A DNA stretch of 64,000 bases, taken from assembly GCF_000720175.1 (NCBI RefSeq), contig NZ_JOIX01000036.1, positions 1 through 64,000 of the forward strand, given 5' to 3'. Below the pieces are notes generated by a model. It ran no database searches. It saw nothing but the letters and a program-made list of their open reading frames with translations, and was not told where the DNA came from. This DNA is from Streptomyces sp. NRRL S-337 (GTDB taxonomy: Bacteria > Actinomycetota > Actinomycetes > Streptomycetales > Streptomycetaceae). The translations under genes and the position numbers were made by a program. Positions 9,715-16,832 of the stretch are shown here, piece after piece (position 1 is the stretch's first letter; each line of letters starts with the position of its first letter).

Positions 9715-10245
9715 TCAGCGTTCGTCGGTTCCGGGGACCTTGCCCGTACTGATCGCGATCCGGTTCCAGGTGTTGATGGTGAAGATCAACGCCAGCAGCC
9801 GGGCCAGCTCGTCCGTCGCGAAGTGCCGGGCGGCCCGCTCGTACACCGCGTCCGGCACCCCGCCGTGCGCGACCAGCGTGACGGCCTCGGTGAGTGCCAG
9901 CGCCGCCCGTTCCCGTGCGGTGAAGAAGTGCGCCGCCTCCTCCCAGACGGCGACCATGTGCAGCCGCTCCTCGCTCTCCCCGGCCTTACGAGCGTCGGTG
10001 GTGTGCATGTGCAGGCAGTAGGCGCACTTGTTGAGCTGCGAGGACCGGATCTGGACCAGTTCGACCAGGGCCGGGTCCAGCCCCTCGCGGGCCGCGGCGT
10101 CGAAGCCGATCAGCGCCCGGAAGGCCTTGGGGGCGGCCTTGGCGAAATCGACCCGGGGGACACGGACTTCGGGGGCTTCGGTGGTCGCGGGGGCTTCGGT
10201 GGCCGGTGCGGTGTTCGTCAGGTCATGCGCTGCGGTGTTCGTCAT
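9715..10245 (-). CDS. Carboxymuconolactone decarboxylase/AhpD-like protein 3
   Basis: 176 residues from ATG 10245. Core motif LNKCAYCLHMHTTDARKAG keeps the CxxC and histidines. An extra N-terminal tail of about 30 residues rich in T, A, P and E (TEAPATTEAPEV) precedes the domain. Clearly paralogous to the two AhpD-like proteins at 7900 and 8390 (shared RERAALALTEAVT). It is divergent from a second MocR regulator with a 46-base gap, a mirror copy of the arrangement at 7.8 kb. TAGATT lies 6 bases before the ATG, again suggesting a leaderless transcript. Confidence 0.88.
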   Translation of the reverse strand: MTNTAAHDLTNTAPATEAPATTEAPEVRVPRVDFAKAAPKAFRALIGFDAAAREGLDPALVELVQIRSSQLNKCAYCLHMHTTDARKAGESEERLHMVAVWEEAAHFFTARERAALALTEAVTLVAHGGVPDAVYERAARHFATDELARLLALIFTINTWNRIAISTGKVPGTDER

Positions 10246-10251
10246 GCTTCG

Positions 10252-10257
10252 AATCTA
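10252..10257 (-). promoter_or_regulatory. Candidate -10 element of AhpD-like gene 3 (leaderless)
   Basis: TAGATT on the minus strand, 6 bases before ATG 10245; no ribosome site is visible between them. Its position matches that of the -10 element in the 7.8 kb divergon. Confidence 0.5.
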
Positions 10258-10277
10258 GAAGCCGGGGCGACCGGCTG

Positions 10278-10283
10278 TAGGGT
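10278..10283 (+). promoter_or_regulatory. Candidate -10 element of MocR gene 2 (leaderless)
   Basis: TAGGGT, 8 bases before ATG 10292, the same spacing as in MocR gene 1. An inverted repeat (ATTCC, then GGAAT) spans the start codon at 10286-10301 and may serve autoregulation. Confidence 0.5.
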
Positions 10284-10291
10284 GCATTCCC

Positions 10292-11719
10292 ATGCCGGAA
10301 TCATGGGTCAATTCCGCCGAGGGCCTGGGCGCCGATCTGCATGTGGAACTGACCGGTCCGGGCGGCCGCCGCGCCGCCCTGCTGCGTGCGCTCCGCGAGG
10401 CCGTACGGTCCGGGCGGCTGGCCCCCGGCACCCGCCTGCCGCCGTACCGCTCGCTCGCCGCCGACCTCGGCCTGGCCCGCAACACCGTCGCCGACGCCTA
10501 CGCCGAACTCGTCGCGGAGGGCTGGCTCACCGCGCGCCAGGGTTCCGGCACCCGCGTGGCACACCGGGCGCAGCCGCTGGCCCCCGCCCCGGCCCCGGCT
10601 CACCGCGCCCCGGCGGCCCGGCCCCGCCACAACCTCCTCCAGGGGCAGCCGGACGCGGCCGCGTTCCCCCGTACGGCATGGGTCGCCGCCGCCCGCCGGG
10701 CGCTGACCGCCGCCCCCGACGACGCCTTCGGGCCCGGTGATCCGCGCGGCCGCCCGGAGCTGCGCCGCGCGCTGACCGACTATCTGGCCCGTACCCGCGG
10801 TGTCCGCACCGACCCCGGCCGGATCGTCATCTGCTCCGGTTTCGCGCACGCCCTGCGGCTGCTGTTCCCCGTCGTCCTCGCCGGCCCGCTCGCCGTCGAG
10901 TCGTACGGCCTGCCGTTCCACCGGCAGCTCCTGGCCGCCGCCGGTACCGTCACCCGTCCCCTCGCCGTCGACGAACTCGGCGCGGACACCGGTCGGTTGG
11001 CGGAGCTGGACGAGGTGCGGGCGGTGCTGCTCACCCCGGCGCACCAGTTCCCCACCGGCGTCCCGCTGCACCCCGACCGCCGGGCCGCCGTCATCAACTG
11101 GGCGCGGATGAGCGGTGGTTACGTCATCGAGGACGACTACGACGGCGAGTTCCGCTACGACCGCCGGCCGGTCGGCGCCCTCCAGGGCCTGGACCCGGAG
11201 CGGGTGATCCACCTCGGCTCGGTCAGCAAGAGCCTGTCGCCCGCGGTGCGGCTGGGCTGGATGGTGCTGCCCGGCCGGCTGGTCGACGCCGTCCTCGCGG
11301 CCAAGGGCGAACGGGAGGCGTGGGCCGGGGTCACCGACCAGCTCACCCTCGCGGAGTTCCTGACGTGCGGCGGGTACGACCGGCACGTCCGCCGGATGCG
11401 GCAGCGCTACCGGCGGCGCCGGGACCAGCTGGTCGCCGCGGTGGCCGGCCATGCGCCGCAGCTGCGTGTCACCGGTATCGCCGCCGGGCTGCACGCCGTC
11501 CTCCAACTCCCCGACGGCTCGGGGGCGGCGGACGAGCGTGCCGCGCTGCGCGCCGCCCGGTGGCAGGGCCTGGCCCTCGACGGGCTGTCGGAGTACCGCC
11601 ACCCGGACGCCCCGACTCAGCCCCGGCACGGCCTGGTCGTCGGCTACGCCACCCCGTCCGAGAGCGCCTTCCCGGCGGCCCTGGCGGCGCTGTGCCGGGC
11701 ACTGCCGCCGGGGTCTTAG
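10292..11719 (+). CDS. MocR/PdxR-type regulator 2: GntR HTH plus aminotransferase-like domain
   Basis: 475 residues. The GntR winged helix (about 15-85; GRLAPGTRLPPYRSLAADLG) is followed by a fold-type I aminotransferase domain with EDDYDGEFRYDR and the PLP lysine in GSVSKSLSPAVRLGW. It is a close paralogue of the MocR protein at 6428-7852. Expected to bind PLP and control the divergent AhpD-like gene 3, and possibly the other divergon by cross-talk. Starts at ATG 10292, just downstream of a -10-like TAGGGT. Confidence 0.9.
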   Translation: MPESWVNSAEGLGADLHVELTGPGGRRAALLRALREAVRSGRLAPGTRLPPYRSLAADLGLARNTVADAYAELVAEGWLTARQGSGTRVAHRAQPLAPAPAPAHRAPAARPRHNLLQGQPDAAAFPRTAWVAAARRALTAAPDDAFGPGDPRGRPELRRALTDYLARTRGVRTDPGRIVICSGFAHALRLLFPVVLAGPLAVESYGLPFHRQLLAAAGTVTRPLAVDELGADTGRLAELDEVRAVLLTPAHQFPTGVPLHPDRRAAVINWARMSGGYVIEDDYDGEFRYDRRPVGALQGLDPERVIHLGSVSKSLSPAVRLGWMVLPGRLVDAVLAAKGEREAWAGVTDQLTLAEFLTCGGYDRHVRRMRQRYRRRRDQLVAAVAGHAPQLRVTGIAAGLHAVLQLPDGSGAADERAALRAARWQGLALDGLSEYRHPDAPTQPRHGLVVGYATPSESAFPAALAALCRALPPGS

Positions 11720-11748
11720 GGAGACCTCGCCCAAAAGGCGGGCCGGCT

Positions 11749-12918
11749 CTACTGGCCGGCGAACTTGCGGCTGATGCCGTCGAAGACCCGCTGCGCCTCG
11801 GGGCCCAGGTGCGGGCCGGCCAGCCAGGTGTGGGCGTTGGAGCTGATGGAGGTGTTGGAGACCAGGGTCAGCTTGCCGCCGCGGTTGACGAACCAGCCGC
11901 CGCCGGAGGTGCCGCCGGTCATCGTGCAGCCGATGCGGTGCATGGCGGGCGTGCCCTGCTGCATGACCAGCCGGCCGGGGCGGGCGGGGCAGTTCATCAT
12001 CCGCGCGCCGTCGTACGGGGGCGCGGCCGGGTAGCCGAACGCGTCGAGGGAGCTGATGCCGTCGGCGGAGGGGGCGTTGAACCACACCTGGGCGGCGGCG
12101 CCCACCGTCTCCTGGAGCGACTTGGCGCCGCCGTTCTCCGGCTTCACGTGCAGCACCGCGAAGTCGTAGGCCGAGCCGCCGTTGCCGGTCTCCTCGCTGC
12201 CCATGTTGATCCACTCACCGGAGGTGGTGATCCAGTCCGCCCAGAAGCGGCCGTAGGGGGTGACCTGCTGGCCGGGGGTGTTGCCGACCTGGTTCATCGG
12301 GACGCCGTTGTCGTTGTACGACGGAACGAAGACGATGTTGCGCATCCAGCCGCCCTGCTTGCCGGAGTGCACGCAGTGGCCGGCGGTCCACACCAGGTTG
12401 GACCTGCCCGGGTGCGCCGGGTCCTCGACGATCGTGCCGGAGCAGACCATCGGGCCCTTGGGGCTGTCGAAGAAGATCTTGCCGACCGGCGCCATGTGCT
12501 GGTGGTACGGGCGGGCGACCTGCTCGGCGGTGACCGGCTGCGGCTCGGGGTCGGAGGCGGCGGATCCGCTGCCGGCGCCGGTGGCGTTCACCCCTATCTC
12601 CGGGGCGGCCTTGGCCTTGGCCAGCCGGTCGGCCTTCCAGTGGTCCTTGATGATCGGGTTGGCGAAGTCCGAGGCCTTGCGGGCCCAGTCGCCCCAGTCG
12701 TTCCAGCCGCCGTCCTTCCACTTCTTCAGGCCGTCGATGCTGGTGGGCATCCCCTTGGGCAGCTTCAGGCCCCCGTCGCCCGGGCCCTTCTGGTCGGCGG
12801 CGGCCGAACTGCCAGGGGCGGCGGCCTTGTCGTCGCTGGGGCCGCAGCCGGTGGCGGTGACCGCGAGCAGCGCGGCCACGGCGGCGGCCGCGGCGGTGGA
12901 ACGGCGGATGGCTGGCAT
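11749..12918 (-). CDS. Trypsin-like (V8/S1-type) serine protease lipoprotein
   Basis: 389 residues. N-terminal signal with a lipobox-like ATGC cysteine at about residue 25 (VAALLAVTATGC), so probably anchored to the outer face of the membrane. The chymotrypsin-fold triad is visible: His in WTAGHCVH (about 180), Asp in AYDFAVLHV (about 250) and Ser in TGGTSGGGW (about 340). A linker of about 120 residues rich in K, D and W precedes the protease domain. ATG 12918 follows a G-rich ribosome site. Single gene with its own upstream region; convergent with MocR gene 2. Confidence 0.87.
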   Translation of the reverse strand: MPAIRRSTAAAAAVAALLAVTATGCGPSDDKAAAPGSSAAADQKGPGDGGLKLPKGMPTSIDGLKKWKDGGWNDWGDWARKASDFANPIIKDHWKADRLAKAKAAPEIGVNATGAGSGSAASDPEPQPVTAEQVARPYHQHMAPVGKIFFDSPKGPMVCSGTIVEDPAHPGRSNLVWTAGHCVHSGKQGGWMRNIVFVPSYNDNGVPMNQVGNTPGQQVTPYGRFWADWITTSGEWINMGSEETGNGGSAYDFAVLHVKPENGGAKSLQETVGAAAQVWFNAPSADGISSLDAFGYPAAPPYDGARMMNCPARPGRLVMQQGTPAMHRIGCTMTGGTSGGGWFVNRGGKLTLVSNTSISSNAHTWLAGPHLGPEAQRVFDGISRKFAGQ

Positions 12919-13174
12919 GGAAGCGGAAGTCCCCCCGGTACGTGGCGGCCGCGGCTCGCGGCGCCATGGTGTGGTGTGTCATGTCCCGTCTCGGACTGGG
13001 CCCTACTATGCCGCGCCGCAGGGGCCGGGGGACGGCCAGGTCCCGGGGGTCGGGGGACATAACGGGAGGGGTCGGCGCACGTCGGACGGCCCCGCACCGG
13101 CGGCAGCGGTGCGGGGCCGGATGCCACCCGCACTCCCCCCACAGGAGGCAGGCAGCGGTCGGGGGACGGAAGGC
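12919..13174. other. Promoter region of the serine protease
   Basis: No gene seen. Holds the leader and presumed promoter of the protease gene, downstream (on the minus strand) of the strong terminator at 13175-13215. Confidence 0.5.
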
Positions 13175-13215
13175 GGAGAGGCTCAGGACCTCGGGGGTCG
13201 GTCCTGAGCCTCTCC
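13175..13215 (-). terminator. Strong hairpin terminator
   Basis: Perfect 16-bp arms at 13175-13190 and 13200-13215 with a 9-base loop, 26 bases after the stop of the small secreted protein gene. Confidence 0.85.
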
Positions 13216-13240
13216 TGGAGGTGGGCCTGTGGGCGGGGCG

Positions 13241-13666
13241 TTACCGCAGGAGCTTGACGATCAGCTCCAGCACGTACTTGTCGACCTTCTCCAGGACGAT
13301 CCGGACCGGGCTCGACGGCTTGAGGGTCTTCACCCACTTGCGGAAGGCGGCGACGCCCTTCTTCGCGGCGGCCCTGGCCTCCTTGTAGTGCTTGCCGAGC
13401 ACCTTCTTGAGGAACTTCACGATCGCCTTGGCGCGGTCCTTGGCGCCCTTGCCCGAAATGCCCGGCACCTGGGCCTTGTCGAGGCCGGCCGCGTAGGTCA
13501 CCGCGGTGAGGGTGTTCACGTCACCGGCCGAGCGAACCGCGCCCACCTGGACCGAGGAGACGACCGGGGTCCGGGAGTGCTGGACCGCACCGGCCATGGG
13601 TGCCGCGATACCCAGCGTGACCGCTGCGGCGAGGGCGGTGGCGGCCATCCGCATCGTCTTGCGCAT
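13241..13666 (-). CDS. Small secreted basic protein of unknown function
   Basis: 141 residues from ATG 13666, chosen because GAGGAG lies 7 bases upstream; a longer in-frame start at 13696 is less likely. A Sec signal peptide (MRKTMRMAATALAAAVTLG, cleavage after AGA at about residue 27) leads to a mature protein of about 115 residues whose C-terminal half is lysine-rich and helical (FLKKVLGKHYKEARAAAKKG, then a hydrophobic end LELIVKLLR). The amphipathic cationic helix could bind membranes or polyanions. I do not recognise a family. It is flanked by hairpin terminators on both sides, so it is a single-gene transcript. Confidence 0.75.
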   Translation of the reverse strand: MRKTMRMAATALAAAVTLGIAAPMAGAVQHSRTPVVSSVQVGAVRSAGDVNTLTAVTYAAGLDKAQVPGISGKGAKDRAKAIVKFLKKVLGKHYKEARAAAKKGVAAFRKWVKTLKPSSPVRIVLEKVDKYVLELIVKLLR

Positions 13667-13851
13667 GGAACTCCTCTTCTCTCTTTCGCGGCGCACCGGT
13701 TGTCGGTGATCGCCGGAAGGAGTCTTCCGTCGCCGTCCGGCATTCCGCTATTGCCTCTTCGGGCATCGGACGGATGGCCAACGGACGTGTGGTCATTGAC
13801 CGAAGGGGAGCCGCACGCAGGGGAATTGAGGATTTCCGCCGGAGGCAAAGG

Positions 13852-13884
13852 AACCTCCTCGCCCATCCCTGGGGCGAGGAGGTT
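13852..13884 (-). terminator. Hairpin terminator after the LuxR-type gene
   Basis: Perfect 13-bp arms at 13852-13864 and 13872-13884 with a 7-base loop, 19 bases after the TAA of the regulator gene. Confidence 0.8.
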
Positions 13885-13902
13885 TCCGGCGGCCTGCCGG
13901 GA

Positions 13903-14238
13903 TTACGAACGGTCCACCGGAATACTGCCGTCCGGCGGGCTGATGTCGTGATGATGGGCGTAGGCGAAGATGGCCGCTTCGATGCGGGTGGCCACCTCGA
14001 TCTTGGTCATGAGATTGGCCAGGTGAGCCTTGACGGTGCGTTCGGTGATGCCGAGTTGCTGCCCGATCTCCCGGTTGGACGCGGCCTTTCCGATGAGGAT
14101 GAGCACTTGGCGTTCACGCGGCGTCAGATGAGGGATTCTGGAGGGGTCTCCCGGTGTCGGGCGCGGGCTCGTGGGGTACGCCACGGCTATCCGCGCAGCC
14201 GATAGTTCACTTTTGTTGCACGTATGACTCTGAGACAA
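13903..14238 (-). CDS. Orphan LuxR/NarL-type HTH regulator (HTH domain only)
   Basis: 111 residues. The GerE/LuxR C-terminal helix-turn-helix spans about residues 37-95 (HLTPRERQVLILIGKAASNR, then ERTVKAHLANLMTKIEVATR). There is no receiver or sensor domain; the first 35 residues are a short unstructured lead. The region around its start is markedly less GC-rich than the neighbours. Such short regulators may be constitutive DNA binders. A dedicated terminator follows. Confidence 0.85.
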   Translation of the reverse strand: MSQSHTCNKSELSAARIAVAYPTSPRPTPGDPSRIPHLTPRERQVLILIGKAASNREIGQQLGITERTVKAHLANLMTKIEVATRIEAAIFAYAHHHDISPPDGSIPVDRS

Positions 14239-14672
14239 AGCAGTTCTACCTTCCCCGTATTCTGCTTATGAGTCTTGCTGGGCACGATCGATCCGCTTTC
14301 CCCCCGGTTGGTCGAGTCGGGGTTCCGGCGGCCGAACGTGGGCGTGCGGTCATCGTGCGCTGCGGTCCGCGGTCCGCCCCCGGCGGGTGGTTCCGGGAGG
14401 CGGGCGCGGTGACCGCCCGACGCGACCTCGGCCCGGCATGAGCGGCGTCACGGTCGGTAACTGCCCAGCAAAGCGAGGCCACATGGCCGGAAAGAGCACT
14501 TACCGCAGATCTTAAAGGGTTCCTAAACCGCCGGTACGAGTTTGGGAAGTGGATCTCCAGCAGCCCGGCCTGTCCCGGAGGGCACCGGCCAAAGGGTCAA
14601 TACCGCCCGCGCGGCCCCGTTCGTACTCTCGGTCTCCCCTGCGTACCCCGGAACAGAGCAAGAGGAGATTCC
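14239..14672. other. Divergent promoter region, lower GC
   Basis: No gene supported. It contains the leaders of the LuxR-type gene (left) and the secreted protein (right). The stretch 14190-14280 is AT-richer than its surroundings. A GGTT/AACC mini-palindrome lies at 14518-14529. Confidence 0.5.
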
Positions 14673-15407
14673 ATGAGCAACGGTTCCACCATGCGCCGGA
14701 TCGGGTCGGCCGCCGTGGCCGGCGCGGCGGCGCTCGCGGTCCTGGCGCCCGCGGCCTCGGCCGCCGGCCGGCCGTCGGTGGCGGCCCCCGCGGCCGCCGC
14801 GGAGCAGTCGCTCGGGAGCAAGCTGACCGTCACGGGCTATCTGCAGTACCTGGCGTCCCGGAAGGCCCCCGAGGCGAAGCGGACCCTCAAGGCGTTCCGT
14901 GCGCTGCCGAAGGCCAAGCAGCAGAAGTTCGTCGGTTACCTCCAGAACCGCAAGGTCTACGAGGCGCTCACCGCGTCGCTGAAGGGCACCACCCGGCCCG
15001 GGGGCCTGCGCCGCGCCGTCCCGTACAACGCGGATGTGTCGTTCGTGAAGGAGGTGCGGGTCGAGGCCAAGGGGACCATTGCCGGGGTGAACACCCGCGT
15101 CAGCTTCGCCATGTCGGAGGAGATCTTCGGCATCCCGGTCACCGCCGAGAAGGTGTGGGTGCAGTATCTGGCCAGGGGCGGACGGGCCACCCACCTCAAG
15201 GGCGGCGGCGCCACGGTGAGCAATGCCAACGCGGCGGTGGACATCAAGGGCGGCGGCACGCCGCACCTGGTGCGTGGGGCGGCCACCGTCTCCGCCACCT
15301 GGAAGGCCACCCCGCGCTACGCCTCCTTCGGCAAGGCACTCAACAAGGTCCAGGCGCTCGACGCCGGTGTGCTGGGCTACTGGCGGGCGAGCCTGCACAA
15401 CGCCTGA
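14673..15407 (+). CDS. Secreted protein of unknown function
   Basis: 244 residues from ATG 14673, preceded by AAGAGGAGATTCC. A Sec signal peptide (about residues 1-31) with likely cleavage at ASA-A. The first mature part has a helical, basic stretch (YLQYLASRKAPEAKRTLKAF), and the second half looks beta-rich with glycine patches (GGGATVSNANAAVDIKGGG). I do not recognise the family. Single gene, ending close to a hairpin shared with the converging zinc-ribbon gene. Confidence 0.8.
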   Translation: MSNGSTMRRIGSAAVAGAAALAVLAPAASAAGRPSVAAPAAAAEQSLGSKLTVTGYLQYLASRKAPEAKRTLKAFRALPKAKQQKFVGYLQNRKVYEALTASLKGTTRPGGLRRAVPYNADVSFVKEVRVEAKGTIAGVNTRVSFAMSEEIFGIPVTAEKVWVQYLARGGRATHLKGGGATVSNANAAVDIKGGGTPHLVRGAATVSATWKATPRYASFGKALNKVQALDAGVLGYWRASLHNA

Positions 15408-15416
15408 GCCGGTGCG

Positions 15417-15447
15417 GGCCGCCGCGCGTCACGGACGGGCGGCGGCC
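15417..15447. terminator. Hairpin between converging genes
   Basis: GGCCGCCGC (15417-15425) pairs with GCGGCGGCC (15439-15447). It starts 10 bases after the stop of the secreted protein gene and overlaps the 3' end of the microprotein gene. Confidence 0.5.
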
Positions 15448-15683
15448 ACCCGCGGGTCCCGGTAGGCGGCGGCACGCGGCTGCCGACCCGGTCCCCCCGG
15501 GCCACCCGGACCGCTCGATGCCCCATGGCGGAACTCCCCGAGCTGTTCCGCCGTGGGGTACCACTGCTTCTGGCAACGGCAGCACCACCAGCGCCAGTTG
15601 TCCCAGTCGGTACTGGTCTGGGTGGTGTCCTTCCACAACCAGGCGTCACAGTCGGTCGTGGGGCATTTCGGTGGAAGCGGCAT
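15429..15683 (-). CDS. Zinc-ribbon-like microprotein
   Basis: 84 residues from ATG 15683, which has GAGGA about 8 bases upstream. The N-terminal half is highly ordered: CPTTDCDAWLWKDTTQ, then NWRWWCCRCQKQWYPT. It places two cysteine pairs (CxxxxC and CCxC) about 30 residues apart with many tryptophans, as in small zinc ribbons. The C-terminal third is G/P/R-rich and likely disordered. The start inside a longer open frame was chosen by ribosome site and by where protein-like composition begins. Function unknown; could bind nucleic acid or a partner protein. Confidence 0.6.
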   Translation of the reverse strand: MPLPPKCPTTDCDAWLWKDTTQTSTDWDNWRWWCCRCQKQWYPTAEQLGEFRHGASSGPGGPGGPGRQPRAAAYRDPRVAAARP

Positions 15684-15775
15684 GGTGGCATCCTCGGGCG
15701 TCCCCGCCCGTCCACCGGGCGGAACTCCCCGGCCGCCATCCGAACGGGTGAGCCCCACCCGGCCCACCACGCACG

Positions 15776-15814
15776 CGAAGGGGGTGCCGGCCCCACGGGC
15801 CCGCACCCCCTTCG
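15776..15814 (-). terminator. Terminator of the betaine transport operon
   Basis: Perfect 12-bp arms at 15776-15787 and 15803-15814, with a further GC-rich inner stem, 24 bases after the stop of the binding-protein gene. Confidence 0.85.
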
Positions 15815-15837
15815 TCCGGCGTCCGGCCGGGGACCGC

Positions 15838-16830
15838 CTACTTCTTCGGCAGCCAGCTCTTCCAGACGTCCGGGTGCTTGTCCACCCACCGCTTGGCCGC
15901 CTCATCGGCGGACAGGCCGCCCGAGGCGATGGATTCGGAGACCTCGTTCTGGTCGTCCTTGGTCCACTTGAAGTTCTTCAGGAACGCCGCGGCGCTGCCG
16001 CCGTTCTTGGCGAAGTTGGTGTTGAAGTACTTCTGGAGCGGGGTGGTGGGGTACGCGCAGTCGATGGACTGCGGGTCCTTGGTGCCCTTCTCCGCGCAGG
16101 CGTCGGTGTACTTGGGGAGCTTGACCTCCACCATCGGCACCTGGTTGAAGAGCCACTGCGGCTCGTACCAGTACGTCAGGAAGGGCTTCTTCTCCTTGGC
16201 GAACTGCTGGATCTGGGTGATCTGGGCCGCCTCGGAGCCGGCGAACACCACCTCGTAGTTGAGGTGGAGGTTCTTCACCAGCGCCTTGTCGTTGGTGACG
16301 TAGGACGGCGAACCGTCCATCAGCTGGCCCTTGTTGCCGCTCTCGGAGGTGCGCAGCTGGTTGGCGACCTTGTTGAGGTTGTGCCAGTCGGTGATCTCGG
16401 GGTGCTTGTCGGCCCAGTACTTGGGGACGTACCAGCCGATGTGGCCGGTGACACCGTTGCCGCCGCCCGCGGTGATCGTCTTCTTGTCCTTGACGTACCG
16501 CTTCTCCTGGTCCGGGTGGCCCCAGTCCTCCAGGATCGCGTCGACCCGGCCCTGGCTGAGGGCGTCCCAGGCGGGGATCTCGTCCACCTGGACGGTGTCG
16601 ACGTGGTAGCCCAGCTGGTGCTCCAGCAGGTACTTGGCGACGGCCACGTTGGACTGCGCGCCGACCCAGGTCTGCACGGACAGCGTGACCGACTTCGAGC
16701 CCTTGGCCGCGGCGAACGGCGAGGTCTGCTTGGTCATGTCGGCCTTGCCGCAGGCGGACAGGGACAGCGAGAGCGCCACCGTGCCGGCGAGCGCGGCCGT
16801 ACCGAGGAATGCTGTGCGCTTACGGGACAT
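15838..16830 (-). CDS. Glycine betaine/choline ABC transporter, substrate-binding lipoprotein (ProX/OpuAC type)
   Basis: 330 residues from ATG 16830. Lipoprotein signal with lipobox LSAC at about residue 25. The mature part has OpuAC-like features: VQTWVGAQSNVAVAKYLLEH, then IPAWDALSQGRVDAILEDWG and many tryptophan/tyrosine residues that form the aromatic cage for trimethylammonium ligands. Starts 2 bases after the stop of the fused permease, whose 3' end provides the ribosome site. Last gene of the operon; a strong terminator follows. Confidence 0.9.
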   Translation of the reverse strand: MSRKRTAFLGTAALAGTVALSLSLSACGKADMTKQTSPFAAAKGSKSVTLSVQTWVGAQSNVAVAKYLLEHQLGYHVDTVQVDEIPAWDALSQGRVDAILEDWGHPDQEKRYVKDKKTITAGGGNGVTGHIGWYVPKYWADKHPEITDWHNLNKVANQLRTSESGNKGQLMDGSPSYVTNDKALVKNLHLNYEVVFAGSEAAQITQIQQFAKEKKPFLTYWYEPQWLFNQVPMVEVKLPKYTDACAEKGTKDPQSIDCAYPTTPLQKYFNTNFAKNGGSAAAFLKNFKWTKDDQNEVSESIASGGLSADEAAKRWVDKHPDVWKSWLPKK

Positions 16831-16832
16831 GG

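Noticed and set aside
13700..13722. Possible second RecA-NDp promoter (TTGTCGGTG)
   Set aside because: After the 8-base spacer the sequence is AAGGAG, which does not match TANNNT, and there is no suitable gene downstream on the + strand.
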